A stretch of DNA of 64,000 nt from positions 3,782,001 through 3,846,000 of the forward strand of contig AP026969.1 in assembly GCA_027923965.1 (NCBI GenBank), read 5' to 3'. Position 1 is the stretch's first letter. Each line of letters opens with the position of its first letter. Below are positions 32,563 to 40,789 of the stretch, in pieces. Position numbers and translations under genes: made by a program. The notes beneath the pieces were generated by a model that was not told where the DNA came from, did no database searches, and saw only the letters and a program-made list of their open reading frames with translations. The DNA is from Comamonadaceae bacterium OS-1. GTDB taxonomy: Bacteria > Pseudomonadota > Gammaproteobacteria > Burkholderiales > Burkholderiaceae_C.

Positions 32563-34250
32563 TTCTGCAACTCCCCTTGGACATACGCGCGCCATCCGCC
32601 CCAGTGGCTGATATCCCGCGCCCCCGCCAGTGCCTGCGGCTCGCAGATAAAGCCCTGCACGCTGCTGCCATCGGCCAGCACCAGCGTGCCTATGCCCAGC
32701 GGGGCCGGAATCAGCGCCACAAAAGAGCCGTAGTGCGCCACCGGCATCTCCCACACCTCCACGGCAATGCCTGTGCCCTGGCCGGGCGCGACGCGCAGCA
32801 AACCGGGCTTGGGCGGCACGGTACCGGGCAGGGCAAACAGCTGGTAGTCCGGCGCGGTCGTGGTGCTGGCAACCAGGCGGGCCTGGCGCTCGGTCAACTG
32901 GCTGTTCAAAGGCATGCCGGACAGATGGGCTCCAACCACCGCCACCTTGACAACGGCCTGCGGCTGGAGGCCGGGCAATGGCTGTGGCGCAGGCAAGGGC
33001 AGATCCAGCGCCCCCTGCAGCATGCCGCTGGCATGGTGGTAGCGCTGGCCCAGCTCGGCCAGCTGCCAGTCGCTACCGCAGGGGCCGATCAGCGTGATGC
33101 CAAACGGCAGGCCGTCGGCGCGCAGGCTGCTGGGCACGGAGATGGCGGCGTAATCCAGCAGGTTGACGAAGTTGGTGTACGCACCCAGGTTGCGGTTCAG
33201 CACCACCGGGTCGGCCTGCATCTGCGCAATGGTGTAGTGCGTGGGTGCGGTGGGCACCAACAGCACGTCGATACCGCCCCACATGGTGGCGGCCTGCTGG
33301 CCGTAGACCCGCAAACGCACTTGGGCATCGACCAGATCGGCGGCGCTGTAGCCCCGCCCGCTGGCCAGAATGCTGCGCACCGGCTCGATGACCTCGGCCT
33401 CGTGCGCATCAAAGAAGCCGCGCACGGCGGCATAGCGCTCGGCCACCAGTGCGCTGTCGTACAGCAGCGCGGCCGCGGCCGCCAGCGGGGCGTAGGCAAT
33501 GGTGACGGGCGTGCCGCCCAGGTCGCGCAGCTGGTAGATGGCCTGCTGGAAGGCCGCTTCGGCTGCGGTGTCGCCAAAAAAGGCCAGGGTGTCGGGCACG
33601 CCAAAGCGAAACTGCGCCGGAAAGGGGCTGCTGGCCAAGGCCAATGAACGCGAAAACGGGTCCAGCGGGTCGTAGCCCATGGCGGCCTGCAGCACCTGGG
33701 CGGCAGTGCCCACGCTGCGCGCGAAGATGGACACGCAGTCCACGCTTTGCGCCGCAGGCACCAGCCCCCGGGTGCTGACCAGGCCCTTGGACGGCTTGAT
33801 GCCAACGATGTTGTTCAACCCGGCGGGCACGCGGCCCGACCCGGCGGTGTCGGTGCCCAACGCAAAGTCCACCTGCCCGGTGGCCACCACATAGGCCGAA
33901 CCCGAGCTGGAGCCGCCCGACACGTAGGCGGCGTTGAACGCATTCGGCACCGCGCCATAAGGCGAGCGCGTGCCGTTCAGGCCGCAGGCAAACTGGTCCA
34001 GATTGGTTTTTCCCAGCAGCGATGCACCGGCTTGCAGCAGCTTGTGCACCACGCTGGCATGCGCAGTGGGCGCATAGGCAAAGGCGGGGCAAGCGGCAGT
34101 GGTGGGCAGGCCCAGCACGTCGATGTTGTCCTTGACCGCAAAGCGCAAACCCGCCAAGGGGCCGTGCGCCGCGCCCGCGATGGGGGACGCACTGCGCGAC
34201 AACCAGGCTGCGGCGGCGGTACCAATGTTCTGCGTTGGGGCTTGCACCAT
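32559..34250 (-). CDS. atzF: Allophanate hydrolase (AtzF-like)
   Basis: The enzyme would hydrolyse allophanate to ammonia and CO2, the last step of the biuret and cyanuric acid routes. The 563-residue protein has an amidase domain with Lys40 (FAVKDNIDV), cis-Ser near 114 (VSGGSSSGSAYVV) and Ser138 (GTDTAGSGRVPAG). A C-terminal allophanate-hydrolase domain of about 130 residues follows from roughly residue 425 (VKVAVVGAHLSGMPLN, YQLFALPGTVPPKPGLLRV, GGWRAYVQGEL). I use the ATG at 34250, with a weak GGGA upstream; an ATG at 34265 is possible. It heads the atzF-G-E-H operon. A candidate GntR operator ends 16 bp before the start. Confidence 0.9.
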   Translation of the reverse strand: MVQAPTQNIGTAAAAWLSRSASPIAGAAHGPLAGLRFAVKDNIDVLGLPTTAACPAFAYAPTAHASVVHKLLQAGASLLGKTNLDQFACGLNGTRSPYGAVPNAFNAAYVSGGSSSGSAYVVATGQVDFALGTDTAGSGRVPAGLNNIVGIKPSKGLVSTRGLVPAAQSVDCVSIFARSVGTAAQVLQAAMGYDPLDPFSRSLALASSPFPAQFRFGVPDTLAFFGDTAAEAAFQQAIYQLRDLGGTPVTIAYAPLAAAAALLYDSALVAERYAAVRGFFDAHEAEVIEPVRSILASGRGYSAADLVDAQVRLRVYGQQAATMWGGIDVLLVPTAPTHYTIAQMQADPVVLNRNLGAYTNFVNLLDYAAISVPSSLRADGLPFGITLIGPCGSDWQLAELGQRYHHASGMLQGALDLPLPAPQPLPGLQPQAVVKVAVVGAHLSGMPLNSQLTERQARLVASTTTAPDYQLFALPGTVPPKPGLLRVAPGQGTGIAVEVWEMPVAHYGSFVALIPAPLGIGTLVLADGSSVQGFICEPQALAGARDISHWGGWRAYVQGELQK

Positions 34251-34265
34251 GTTGAAACATCCCAT

Positions 34266-34289
34266 CTTGTATCCAAGACGAGATGCAAA
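34266..34289. promoter_or_regulatory. Candidate GntR operator at the head of the atzF operon
   Basis: CTTGTATCCAAG, four bases, then GATGCAAA on the plus strand, 16 bp upstream of the atzF ATG. Eighteen of the 20 specified positions are identical to the site at 30512-30535; the two differences swap symmetrically within the dyad (T/G and C/A). Position so close to the start suggests repression by blocking transcription. Confidence 0.68.
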
Positions 34290-34438
34290 CAGTGTGCCAA
34301 CTTGCATGGGTGCCGACGTTAAGAGCAGCCATGGTTTGGCAGGGTGGTTACGGCCTCCAGCCGATTTTGGGCCGCCCTGGTTAAAATCGCGGGTTGCCTA
34401 CCTGCCTGGTAGCGCCCCGTTTTGCTCTGGAAACCACC

Positions 34439-36067
34439 TTGTCTTACGCCTCCGAAACCCGCCGCCGCCGCACGTTTGCGATCATTTCCCACCCGGATGC
34501 GGGTAAAACCACGCTGACCGAAAAGCTGCTGCTGTTCTCGGGCGCGATCCAGATTGCGGGCTCGGTCAAGGCGCGCAAGGCCACCCGCCACGCCACCAGC
34601 GACTGGATGGAGATTGAAAAGCAGCGCGGCATCTCGGTGGCCTCGTCGGTCATGCAGATGCTGTACCGCGACCACGTGATCAACCTGCTCGACACCCCCG
34701 GCCACAAAGACTTCTCGGAAGACACCTACCGCGTGCTGACCGCGGTGGACTCGGCCCTGATGGTGATCGACGCGGCCAACGGGGTGGAGGCGCAAACCCG
34801 CCGCCTGATCGAGGTCTGCCGCCAGCGCGACACGCCCATCATCACCTTCGTCAACAAGATGGACCGCGAAGTGCGCGAGCCGCTGGACATCCTGGACGAG
34901 ATCGAGCGCGAACTCGGCATGCCCTGCGTGCCCATGACCTGGCCGGTGGGCCAGGGCAAGAGCTTTGGCGGCATCATGAATCTGCGCACCCAGACCATGA
35001 CGGTGTTCGACTCGGGCAAGGAACGCCTGCCGCAAGAGTTCGAGACCATCGCCCTGGACAACCGCACCGAGCTGCTCAAGCGCTTTGGGGCCGAATTTGA
35101 ATCGGCCGAGCAAAGCATGGAACTGGCTGCCGGGGCTTCCCCCGCCTGGGACCTGGAGGCCTTTTTGGCGGGCAAGCAGACCCCCGTTTTCTTCGGCTCC
35201 GGGGTGAACAACTTCGGGGTGATGGAAGTGCTGGACGCGCTGGTCGATCTGGCCCCGCCGCCCCAGCCGCGCACCAGCACCACGCTGGTGAACCGCCAGC
35301 CGGTGGTCAAAGAAATCCAGCCCGAAGACAAGGCCTTCGCCGGTGTGGTGTTCAAGGTGCAGGCCAATATGGACCCGGCGCACCGCGACCGCATCGCCTT
35401 TGTGCGCATGGCCTCGGGCAAGTACACGCCGGGCATGAAACTGCGCGTGCAGCGCACCGCCAAAGAGCTGCGCCCCACCAGCGTGGTGACCTTTCTGAGC
35501 CAGCGCCGCGAGGCGGTGGACGAGGCCTATGCGGGCGACATCATCGGCTTTACCACCCACGGCGGCGTGCAGCTGGGCGACACCATCACCGACGGCGCCA
35601 GCCTGCAGTTCACCGGCCTGCCCTTCTTTGCTCCCGAGCTGTTCATGACCGTGATCTTGAAGAACCCGCTGCGCACCAAGCAGCTGCAGCAGGGCCTGGC
35701 CCAGCTGGGCGAAGAAGGTGCCATCCAGGTGTTCCGCCCCAATGTGGGCGGGCCTATGCTGCTGGGTGCCGTGGGCCAGTTGCAGTTTGAAGTGGTGCAG
35801 CACCGCCTCAAATCAGAATACGATGCCGACGTACGGCTGGAAGGCTGCCAGTACACCGGTGCGCGCTGGATTACCGCCGACACCCCGGCCGAGCTGCGCG
35901 CCTTCACCGATGCCTACCCCATGCGCATGGCGAATGACGCGGCCGAAACCCTGGCCTACCTGTGCACCTCGCCCTACGACGTGCGGCTGGCGCAAGAGCG
36001 CTTCCCGAAGATCCATTTCCACCCGCTGCGCGAGCACGCGGGCCTGGCGCTGCAAAACGCGGGCTGA
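34439..36067 (+). CDS. prfC: Peptide chain release factor 3
   Basis: RF3 is the GTPase that recycles RF1 and RF2 from ribosomes after termination. The 542-residue protein starts SYASETRRRRTFAIISHPDA from a TTG at 34439, the position matching the family N-terminus; I see no ATG that would do so. G motifs are present: HPDAGKTTLTEK, DTPGHKDFSEDT and FVNKMDRE. Domain II and the C-terminal domain follow at the expected length. The region upstream (34290-34438) separates it from the divergent atzF operon. It is co-oriented with the GtrA gene 17 bp downstream. Confidence 0.95.
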   Translation: MSYASETRRRRTFAIISHPDAGKTTLTEKLLLFSGAIQIAGSVKARKATRHATSDWMEIEKQRGISVASSVMQMLYRDHVINLLDTPGHKDFSEDTYRVLTAVDSALMVIDAANGVEAQTRRLIEVCRQRDTPIITFVNKMDREVREPLDILDEIERELGMPCVPMTWPVGQGKSFGGIMNLRTQTMTVFDSGKERLPQEFETIALDNRTELLKRFGAEFESAEQSMELAAGASPAWDLEAFLAGKQTPVFFGSGVNNFGVMEVLDALVDLAPPPQPRTSTTLVNRQPVVKEIQPEDKAFAGVVFKVQANMDPAHRDRIAFVRMASGKYTPGMKLRVQRTAKELRPTSVVTFLSQRREAVDEAYAGDIIGFTTHGGVQLGDTITDGASLQFTGLPFFAPELFMTVILKNPLRTKQLQQGLAQLGEEGAIQVFRPNVGGPMLLGAVGQLQFEVVQHRLKSEYDADVRLEGCQYTGARWITADTPAELRAFTDAYPMRMANDAAETLAYLCTSPYDVRLAQERFPKIHFHPLREHAGLALQNAG

Positions 36068-36084
36068 AGCAGGCTTAACGCGGC

Positions 36085-36486
36085 ATGAAGCCCTCGCCCC
36101 AGTTTTTGCGCTTTTGCGTAGTCGGCATCGTCGGTCTGGGCGTGGACATGGCGGTGCTGTATGCCACGGCCTGGGCCTTGGGCTGGTACGGGGCGCGGGT
36201 GCTGTCGTTTACCGCGGCGGCCACCGCCACCTGGTGGCTGAACCGGCGCTACACCTTCCAGGCGGGTGGTGCCGACACCGCGTCGGCTTGGCAGCAGTAC
36301 CTGCGCTACATGGTGTCGATGCTGGGCGGGGCGGTGTTGAACTACGCCGCCTATGTGGCCACCCTGCACTGGATTGACCTGCCCGGCAAGGCGGCCCTAG
36401 GCGTGGCCTTCGGTAGCTGCGCGGGCCTGCTGTCCAACTACCTGACGGCCCGGCACCTGGTGTTCAGGCAAAAGCATCAGGCCTGA
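36085..36486 (+). CDS. GtrA family membrane protein
   Basis: This 133-residue protein has four predicted membrane helices. It carries the GtrA family features FLRFCVVGIVGLGVDMAVLY at the start, WWLNRRYTFQ in the first loop and LLSNYLTARHLVFR at the end. GtrA proteins are thought to help move polyprenyl-linked sugars across the inner membrane or act with glycosyltransferases. No such glycosyltransferase gene is adjacent, so its partner is unknown. It follows prfC closely, and its last codons overlap the convergent Cys-rich gene by 10 bp. Confidence 0.88.
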   Translation: MKPSPQFLRFCVVGIVGLGVDMAVLYATAWALGWYGARVLSFTAAATATWWLNRRYTFQAGGADTASAWQQYLRYMVSMLGGAVLNYAAYVATLHWIDLPGKAALGVAFGSCAGLLSNYLTARHLVFRQKHQA

Positions 36487-36818
36487 CGATCCACTTCCAG
36501 CGTCGAATCACAGCCAATGCCCGCGGCCACCCAGCGCCGCGCCCAACGCCCCAGCACCGGAGCCGCCCAACGCCAGCGCGGACCCAGCACCGTGGCGGGT
36601 TGGGCGATGGCACCGCACAGATAGCGGGCCTGTGCGTCGTCCCAACGCAAAGCCGCGCACGCGCCACGGCGCCGACCCGACAGCAGGATGCCCAGCGGGC
36701 ACGGAGCCGACAGGCAGCATACGCCGCAGCCATTGCACGGCGCGCCCACGGCGGGTTTGGCCGGGGCGGCGGGATGGATGTGGAGCACCTGCCAGTCGTG
36801 GGCGGAGGGGTGGGGCAT
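36477..36818 (-). CDS. Small cysteine-cluster protein, function unknown
   Basis: This 113-residue protein has the motif PCNGCGVCCLSAPCPLGIL at about residues 27-45. It has five Cys within 13 residues plus later Cys in GACAALRW, YLCGAI and GCDS. The pattern resembles YkgJ-type or ferredoxin-like metal/iron-sulfur sites, but I cannot assign a family with certainty. The remainder is Arg/Trp/Ala-rich and likely helical. It is convergent with GtrA and overlaps it by 10 bp. Conserved Cys spacing supports a real gene rather than a chance frame. The ATG at 36818 is the first start. Confidence 0.7.
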   Translation of the reverse strand: MPHPSAHDWQVLHIHPAAPAKPAVGAPCNGCGVCCLSAPCPLGILLSGRRRGACAALRWDDAQARYLCGAIAQPATVLGPRWRWAAPVLGRWARRWVAAGIGCDSTLEVDRQA

Positions 36819-36856
36819 GCACGATTGTGGCCCAGCCGCTAAATGCTATGCATTCA

Positions 36857-36910
36857 GTAGCTCCTCACGCTTATGGAATAAGCGTTGGAGGCATAAAAGA
36901 CCACTATTTC
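36857..36910. repeat. Dispersed repeat copy after xylB
   Basis: CTCCTCACGCTTATGGAATA and AGCGTTGGAG form an imperfect palindrome, followed by GCATAAAAGACCACTATTTC. It sits between the xylB stop and the start of the small Cys-rich gene. The T-run orientation does not suit a terminator for xylB. Confidence 0.65.
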
Positions 36911-38364
36911 TAGAAACTAAGCTTCAGGGCTTGGTACAACGCCCGGAAGCGCGCGTAACGGGCGGCCTCGGCAGCGCCCTGCGCCACCGGCTCGAAGCGC
37001 TGGGCCACAGGCGGGCTCAGACACACATTGGCTTCCACGCCGCCATCGGCCAGCCAGGCCAGACGTGCCGCGCCCAGGGCCCCGCCGGTGGCACCGCCCT
37101 CTTGCGTGACCAGCGGCACACCCAGGGTGTTGGCCAGCTCCTGCGACCACCAGGCGCTGCGGGCACCGCCGCCCACCACCGACAGCGCGCCAATCGGTTG
37201 GTCGGTGGCCAGGGTGCGCCAGCCATCGCACAGGCCGAAGTTCACGCCCTCCACCACGGCATAGGCAATGGCCGCCGTGTCGTGGCTGTGGGTCAGGCCG
37301 AACAGCACGCCCTGGGCGTTCGGGTTGTTGTGCGGCGAGCGCTCGCCCGACAAGTAGGGCAAAAACAACGGTGCATTGGCGCGGGCGCCGGGCGACACCT
37401 GGGCGGCTGCGGCCAGCAGGGCGGCTTCGTTGTCATAGCGCAGCAGCTTGGTGGCCCAGCTCACCGCGCTGGCGGCCGACAGCATCACCGACATCTGGTG
37501 CCAGCGGTTGGGCAGCGCGTGGCAAAAGGCGTGCACCGCCTGCGCCGGGTTGGGCCGGAACGTGTCGGTGGCCAGAAACACCACACCCGAGGTGCCCAGC
37601 GACACAAAGCCCTGCCCTGGCGACACCACGCCCATGCCCACAGCGCTGGCGGCGTTGTCGCCCCCACCACCGGCCACCGGCAGACCGGCCCGCAGGCCCC
37701 AGCGGATGGCGATGCTGGCAGACAGACCAGCAGATACGGCACTGCCTTCGACCACGCGGGGCATGTGCGCTTCGCTCAGGCCACAGGCCGCCAGCAGCTT
37801 GGGCGACCAGGCGCGTTCGCCCACGTCCAGCCACAGGGTGCCGGAGGCATCGGAGCAGTCGGTCACGGCCTCGCCGGTCAGCAGCAGGCGCAGATAGTCT
37901 TTGGGCAGCAGCACGCGGGCGGTTTGCTTGAAGATCTCAGGCTCGTGCTCGCGCAGCCACCACAGCTTGGGCGCGGTAAAGCCGGGCATGGCCAGGTTGC
38001 CGGTGATGGCGGCCACCTCGGGCACGGCCTCGGTCAGGGCCACGCAGGCGGCACCGCTGCGGCCATCGTTCCACAAAATCGCCGGGCGCAACACCTTGTC
38101 TTGCGCGTTCAGCAGCACCGCACCGTGCATCTGGCCCGACAGGCCGATGGCCCGCACGGCAGACAAATCTGCCCGATGGCTGGCGGCCAGCTGGTCCATC
38201 ACCGATTCGAGCGCGCGCCACCAGCTGTGCGGGTCTTGTTCGGACCACAGGGGCTGGGGCTGCTGCACGGTGAGCTGCGCATGCGCCACGGCCACCACGC
38301 GGTGGTCGTCGGCCAACAGCAGTGCTTTGAGTTCGGAGGTGCCGAGGTCGAGTCCTAAATACAT
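36910..38364 (-). CDS. xylB: Xylulokinase
   Basis: XylB phosphorylates D-xylulose to xylulose 5-phosphate with ATP. The 484-residue FGGY-kinase has the start MYLGLDLGTSELKALLL, the catalytic region AIGLSGQMHGAVLL with ILWNDGR, and the FGGY-type C-terminal signature (LSVVGGGARSAWWSQELANT, QEGGATGGALGAARLA). I use the ATG at 38364; the open frame further upstream overlaps the regulator gene. It is the last gene of the polyol operon, 10 bp after the AraC gene. Its substrate, D-xylulose, is exactly what the DalD-type dehydrogenase upstream makes from D-arabitol. Confidence 0.94.
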   Translation of the reverse strand: MYLGLDLGTSELKALLLADDHRVVAVAHAQLTVQQPQPLWSEQDPHSWWRALESVMDQLAASHRADLSAVRAIGLSGQMHGAVLLNAQDKVLRPAILWNDGRSGAACVALTEAVPEVAAITGNLAMPGFTAPKLWWLREHEPEIFKQTARVLLPKDYLRLLLTGEAVTDCSDASGTLWLDVGERAWSPKLLAACGLSEAHMPRVVEGSAVSAGLSASIAIRWGLRAGLPVAGGGGDNAASAVGMGVVSPGQGFVSLGTSGVVFLATDTFRPNPAQAVHAFCHALPNRWHQMSVMLSAASAVSWATKLLRYDNEAALLAAAAQVSPGARANAPLFLPYLSGERSPHNNPNAQGVLFGLTHSHDTAAIAYAVVEGVNFGLCDGWRTLATDQPIGALSVVGGGARSAWWSQELANTLGVPLVTQEGGATGGALGAARLAWLADGGVEANVCLSPPVAQRFEPVAQGAAEAARYARFRALYQALKLSF

Positions 38365-38374
38365 GGGGGTGTTC

Positions 38375-39301
38375 TCAATTTTTATTGCCAAATCTTGCTT
38401 CGGCCTGGCGGCGGTAGTCTTTGGGGGTCATGCCTTTGATCTGCATGAAACGGCGGTTGAAATTAGCCACGTTGTTGAAGCCCACGTCGTAGCAGACGTT
38501 GTTGATGTAGCGGTCGGTTTCCATCAGCAACTGGCAGGCACGGTTGATGCGCAGGCGGTTCACGAAGTCGGTAAATGTGTTGCCGGTGGCACGGCGGAAG
38601 TAGCGGGAAAACTGGCTCTCGGTCATGTTGACGCGGGCTGCCACCTCGGCCATGGTGAACTGGTCGGCGCTATGCTCGGTGAGGTAGCTGACCACGCCGC
38701 TGATCTGCGCCAGCGAGGCATCGTCGTCAAAACTTTGCATCTGCACCGTGGACAACAGGCGGTAGTCGGTGCAGCGGGCCAACTGGTCCAGCAGGATCAG
38801 GAATTCGCCATACCGGGCCATGCCGTAGCTGGTCTTGATGCGCCCCAGCGCGTCACGGGCGATATCGCTCATGTCGAAGAATTCAATGCCGTGGCGGGCC
38901 CGCTCCAGCAGGGGCAGCACGCTGTGCAGCTCGCCCACTTCGGCTCCGGCCTGGCGCAACGGCGCTTCAGAAAACTGCAGCACCATGTCGCGCAAATGCA
39001 CCACCTCGTCCGAGCCGTCGCTGCTGATCCAGTTGTGCGGCAGGCGCGGGCCGGTGAGCACCAGGTTGCCGGGCTCGAAGTGGCCGATGTAGTCGCCCAC
39101 GAACAGCTTGCCCCGGGTCTCGACGATGAGGTGCAGTTCGCACTCCTCGTGCTGGTGCCAGCGCACCAGCGGCGTGGGGATGCCGTGCTCCAGATAACGC
39201 AGGCTGCCGGGCATTTCCAGCGGCTCGTAGCCCAGTGTCAAGTGGCGGCCCAGGTCGTGTTCCAGCTCGGGTTCGCGGTCACGTTGTCGAACGCTGGCCA
39301 T
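38375..39301 (-). CDS. AraC family transcriptional regulator of the polyol operon
   Basis: The ATG at 39301 has AAGGAG 6 bp upstream and gives 308 residues. The N-terminal part is a cupin-like sugar-sensing domain (LVRWHQHEECELHLIVETRG, FEPGNLVLTGPRLPHNW). The C-terminal 100 residues hold two helix-turn-helix motifs (FTMAEVAARVNMTESQFSRY, and INNVCYDVGFNNVANFNRRF). The gene lies inside the operon between dalD and xylB, so it probably autoregulates and activates the transporter genes on sensing a polyol. Its DNA sites are not evident to me in the 457-bp region upstream of the receptor gene. Confidence 0.9.
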   Translation of the reverse strand: MASVRQRDREPELEHDLGRHLTLGYEPLEMPGSLRYLEHGIPTPLVRWHQHEECELHLIVETRGKLFVGDYIGHFEPGNLVLTGPRLPHNWISSDGSDEVVHLRDMVLQFSEAPLRQAGAEVGELHSVLPLLERARHGIEFFDMSDIARDALGRIKTSYGMARYGEFLILLDQLARCTDYRLLSTVQMQSFDDDASLAQISGVVSYLTEHSADQFTMAEVAARVNMTESQFSRYFRRATGNTFTDFVNRLRINRACQLLMETDRYINNVCYDVGFNNVANFNRRFMQIKGMTPKDYRRQAEARFGNKN

Positions 39302-39372
39302 GGTGATCTCCTTGTGAACCTGTGACAGTACCACCATCCCTGTTCACGCACGGATGGTGGGGGTCAGCAAGC

Positions 39373-40776
39373 TCAAGCTTTCAACATGAACTGCTGCACC
39401 TGGGCACTGGCCTTGTGCAGCGCCGCCACCAGGCGCGGATCGCCCGCCAGCTCGGCCCAGAACGACACGTTGCCCGCCAGCGCCACCACCGGGTCGGCGG
39501 CATCGCACATGGCATGCGCCACGGCCGGGTCCATCGCCTGGTCTTGGTAGACATACGACAGCTCGCCCCGGTGCCAGCGCTGCAGGAAGGCCAGGAACAG
39601 CGCGGGCAGCACGGCCACGGCATCGATGCTGCGGCCCTGGGCCAGGCACTCGCGCACCGTGGGGGCAATGAAACCGGGCATCTTGGAGAAGCCGTCGGCC
39701 GCCACGCGCTGGTTGGTGTCGAGGATGGCAGCATTGCCAAAGCGGTCCAGCACCACGTCGCGGTAGGTGGGCAGGTCCAGCGGGCAGGGGTGCTCGGGCG
39801 TATCCAGGCAGGGGATCACGTCGGTGGTGACGTAGTCATAGGCCATTTTGCGGATGCGCGCGTCGTGTGTGCCTTCGTGGATATAGGTGTAGCCCGCCAG
39901 CGTGCCAGCCCAGGCGATGCAGCTGTGGGTGGCGTTGAGCAGGCGGATCTTGGCCTCTTCGAACGCGGCCACCGAGTCCACCATCTGCACGCCCACGGCT
40001 TCCCAGGCCGGGCGGCCGTTGCAGAAGTTGTCTTCAATGACCCATTGGATGAAGGATTCGCCCATGATGGCGGCACCGTCGTCCCAACCGGTGGCGGCCA
40101 GCACGCGGCCCCGCAGCTCGGGCGCGGGGCGCGGCGTGATACGGTCCACCATGGCATTGGGGCAGGTGGTATTGGCCAGCACCCAGGCGTGCAAGGCGGT
40201 GTCGCCCACCAGTTGGATGAAGGACAGCAGGCCCTTGCGCACGCGGTCGCCGTTGTGGCGCAGGTTGTCGCAGTTCAGCAGCGTGACCTTGCCGCCGCCG
40301 CTGGCCATGCGCGCGCGCAGGATGGCGGTGAGTGCAGCGTAGATGCAGCTGCCGGGCTGGCCTTTTTTGGCGCGCTCCAGGTCGGCGGCCAGGTCGGCAG
40401 AACCCAGGTCCAGCTGGTCGTGGGCATCCAGGTAGTAACCGGCTTCGGTGACGGTGAAGGAGATGATGCGGGTGTTGGCATCGGCCCCTACCTGGATCAA
40501 CCCGGCCAGGTCGGGCGCGTAGGGCACGATCTGGCGGATGGACTCGATGCGCTCGTAGCTGCGCTCGTCGGTGGGGGTGACGGTTTCCAGCGTGTAGGCA
40601 CCGCCCTGGGCCGCCAGGGCGGCCATGGTCTCGGGCATGTCGGGGCGGGTGTTGCCACCGGCCAGCGACCATTGGGTGTCGCCACTGGCGCGCAGCTTGT
40701 GCATGTAGACCGCCTGGTGGGCGCGGTGGAACGAGCCCACGCCCAGGTGCAGCATGACGTAGTTGGTTGCAGACAT
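39373..40776 (-). CDS. dalD: Mannitol dehydrogenase family protein, probable D-arabinitol 4-dehydrogenase
   Basis: The predicted reaction is NAD-dependent oxidation of D-arabitol to D-xylulose. The 467-residue long-chain polyol dehydrogenase has an N-terminal Rossmann segment (MLHLGVGSFHRAHQAVYMH), the central TLLNCDNLRHNG, and the catalytic Lys-Asn-His region in AKIRLLNATHSCIAWAG. GAGGAG stands about 10 bp before the ATG at 40776. It lies 13 bp after the ABC ATPase gene and upstream of the AraC and xylB genes. The pairing with xylulokinase favours DalD over mannitol 2-dehydrogenase, whose fructose product would call for a fructokinase; activity on mannitol or sorbitol is still possible. Confidence 0.88.
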   Translation of the reverse strand: MSATNYVMLHLGVGSFHRAHQAVYMHKLRASGDTQWSLAGGNTRPDMPETMAALAAQGGAYTLETVTPTDERSYERIESIRQIVPYAPDLAGLIQVGADANTRIISFTVTEAGYYLDAHDQLDLGSADLAADLERAKKGQPGSCIYAALTAILRARMASGGGKVTLLNCDNLRHNGDRVRKGLLSFIQLVGDTALHAWVLANTTCPNAMVDRITPRPAPELRGRVLAATGWDDGAAIMGESFIQWVIEDNFCNGRPAWEAVGVQMVDSVAAFEEAKIRLLNATHSCIAWAGTLAGYTYIHEGTHDARIRKMAYDYVTTDVIPCLDTPEHPCPLDLPTYRDVVLDRFGNAAILDTNQRVAADGFSKMPGFIAPTVRECLAQGRSIDAVAVLPALFLAFLQRWHRGELSYVYQDQAMDPAVAHAMCDAADPVVALAGNVSFWAELAGDPRLVAALHKASAQVQQFMLKA

Positions 40777-40789
40777 TCTGGGCAACTCC

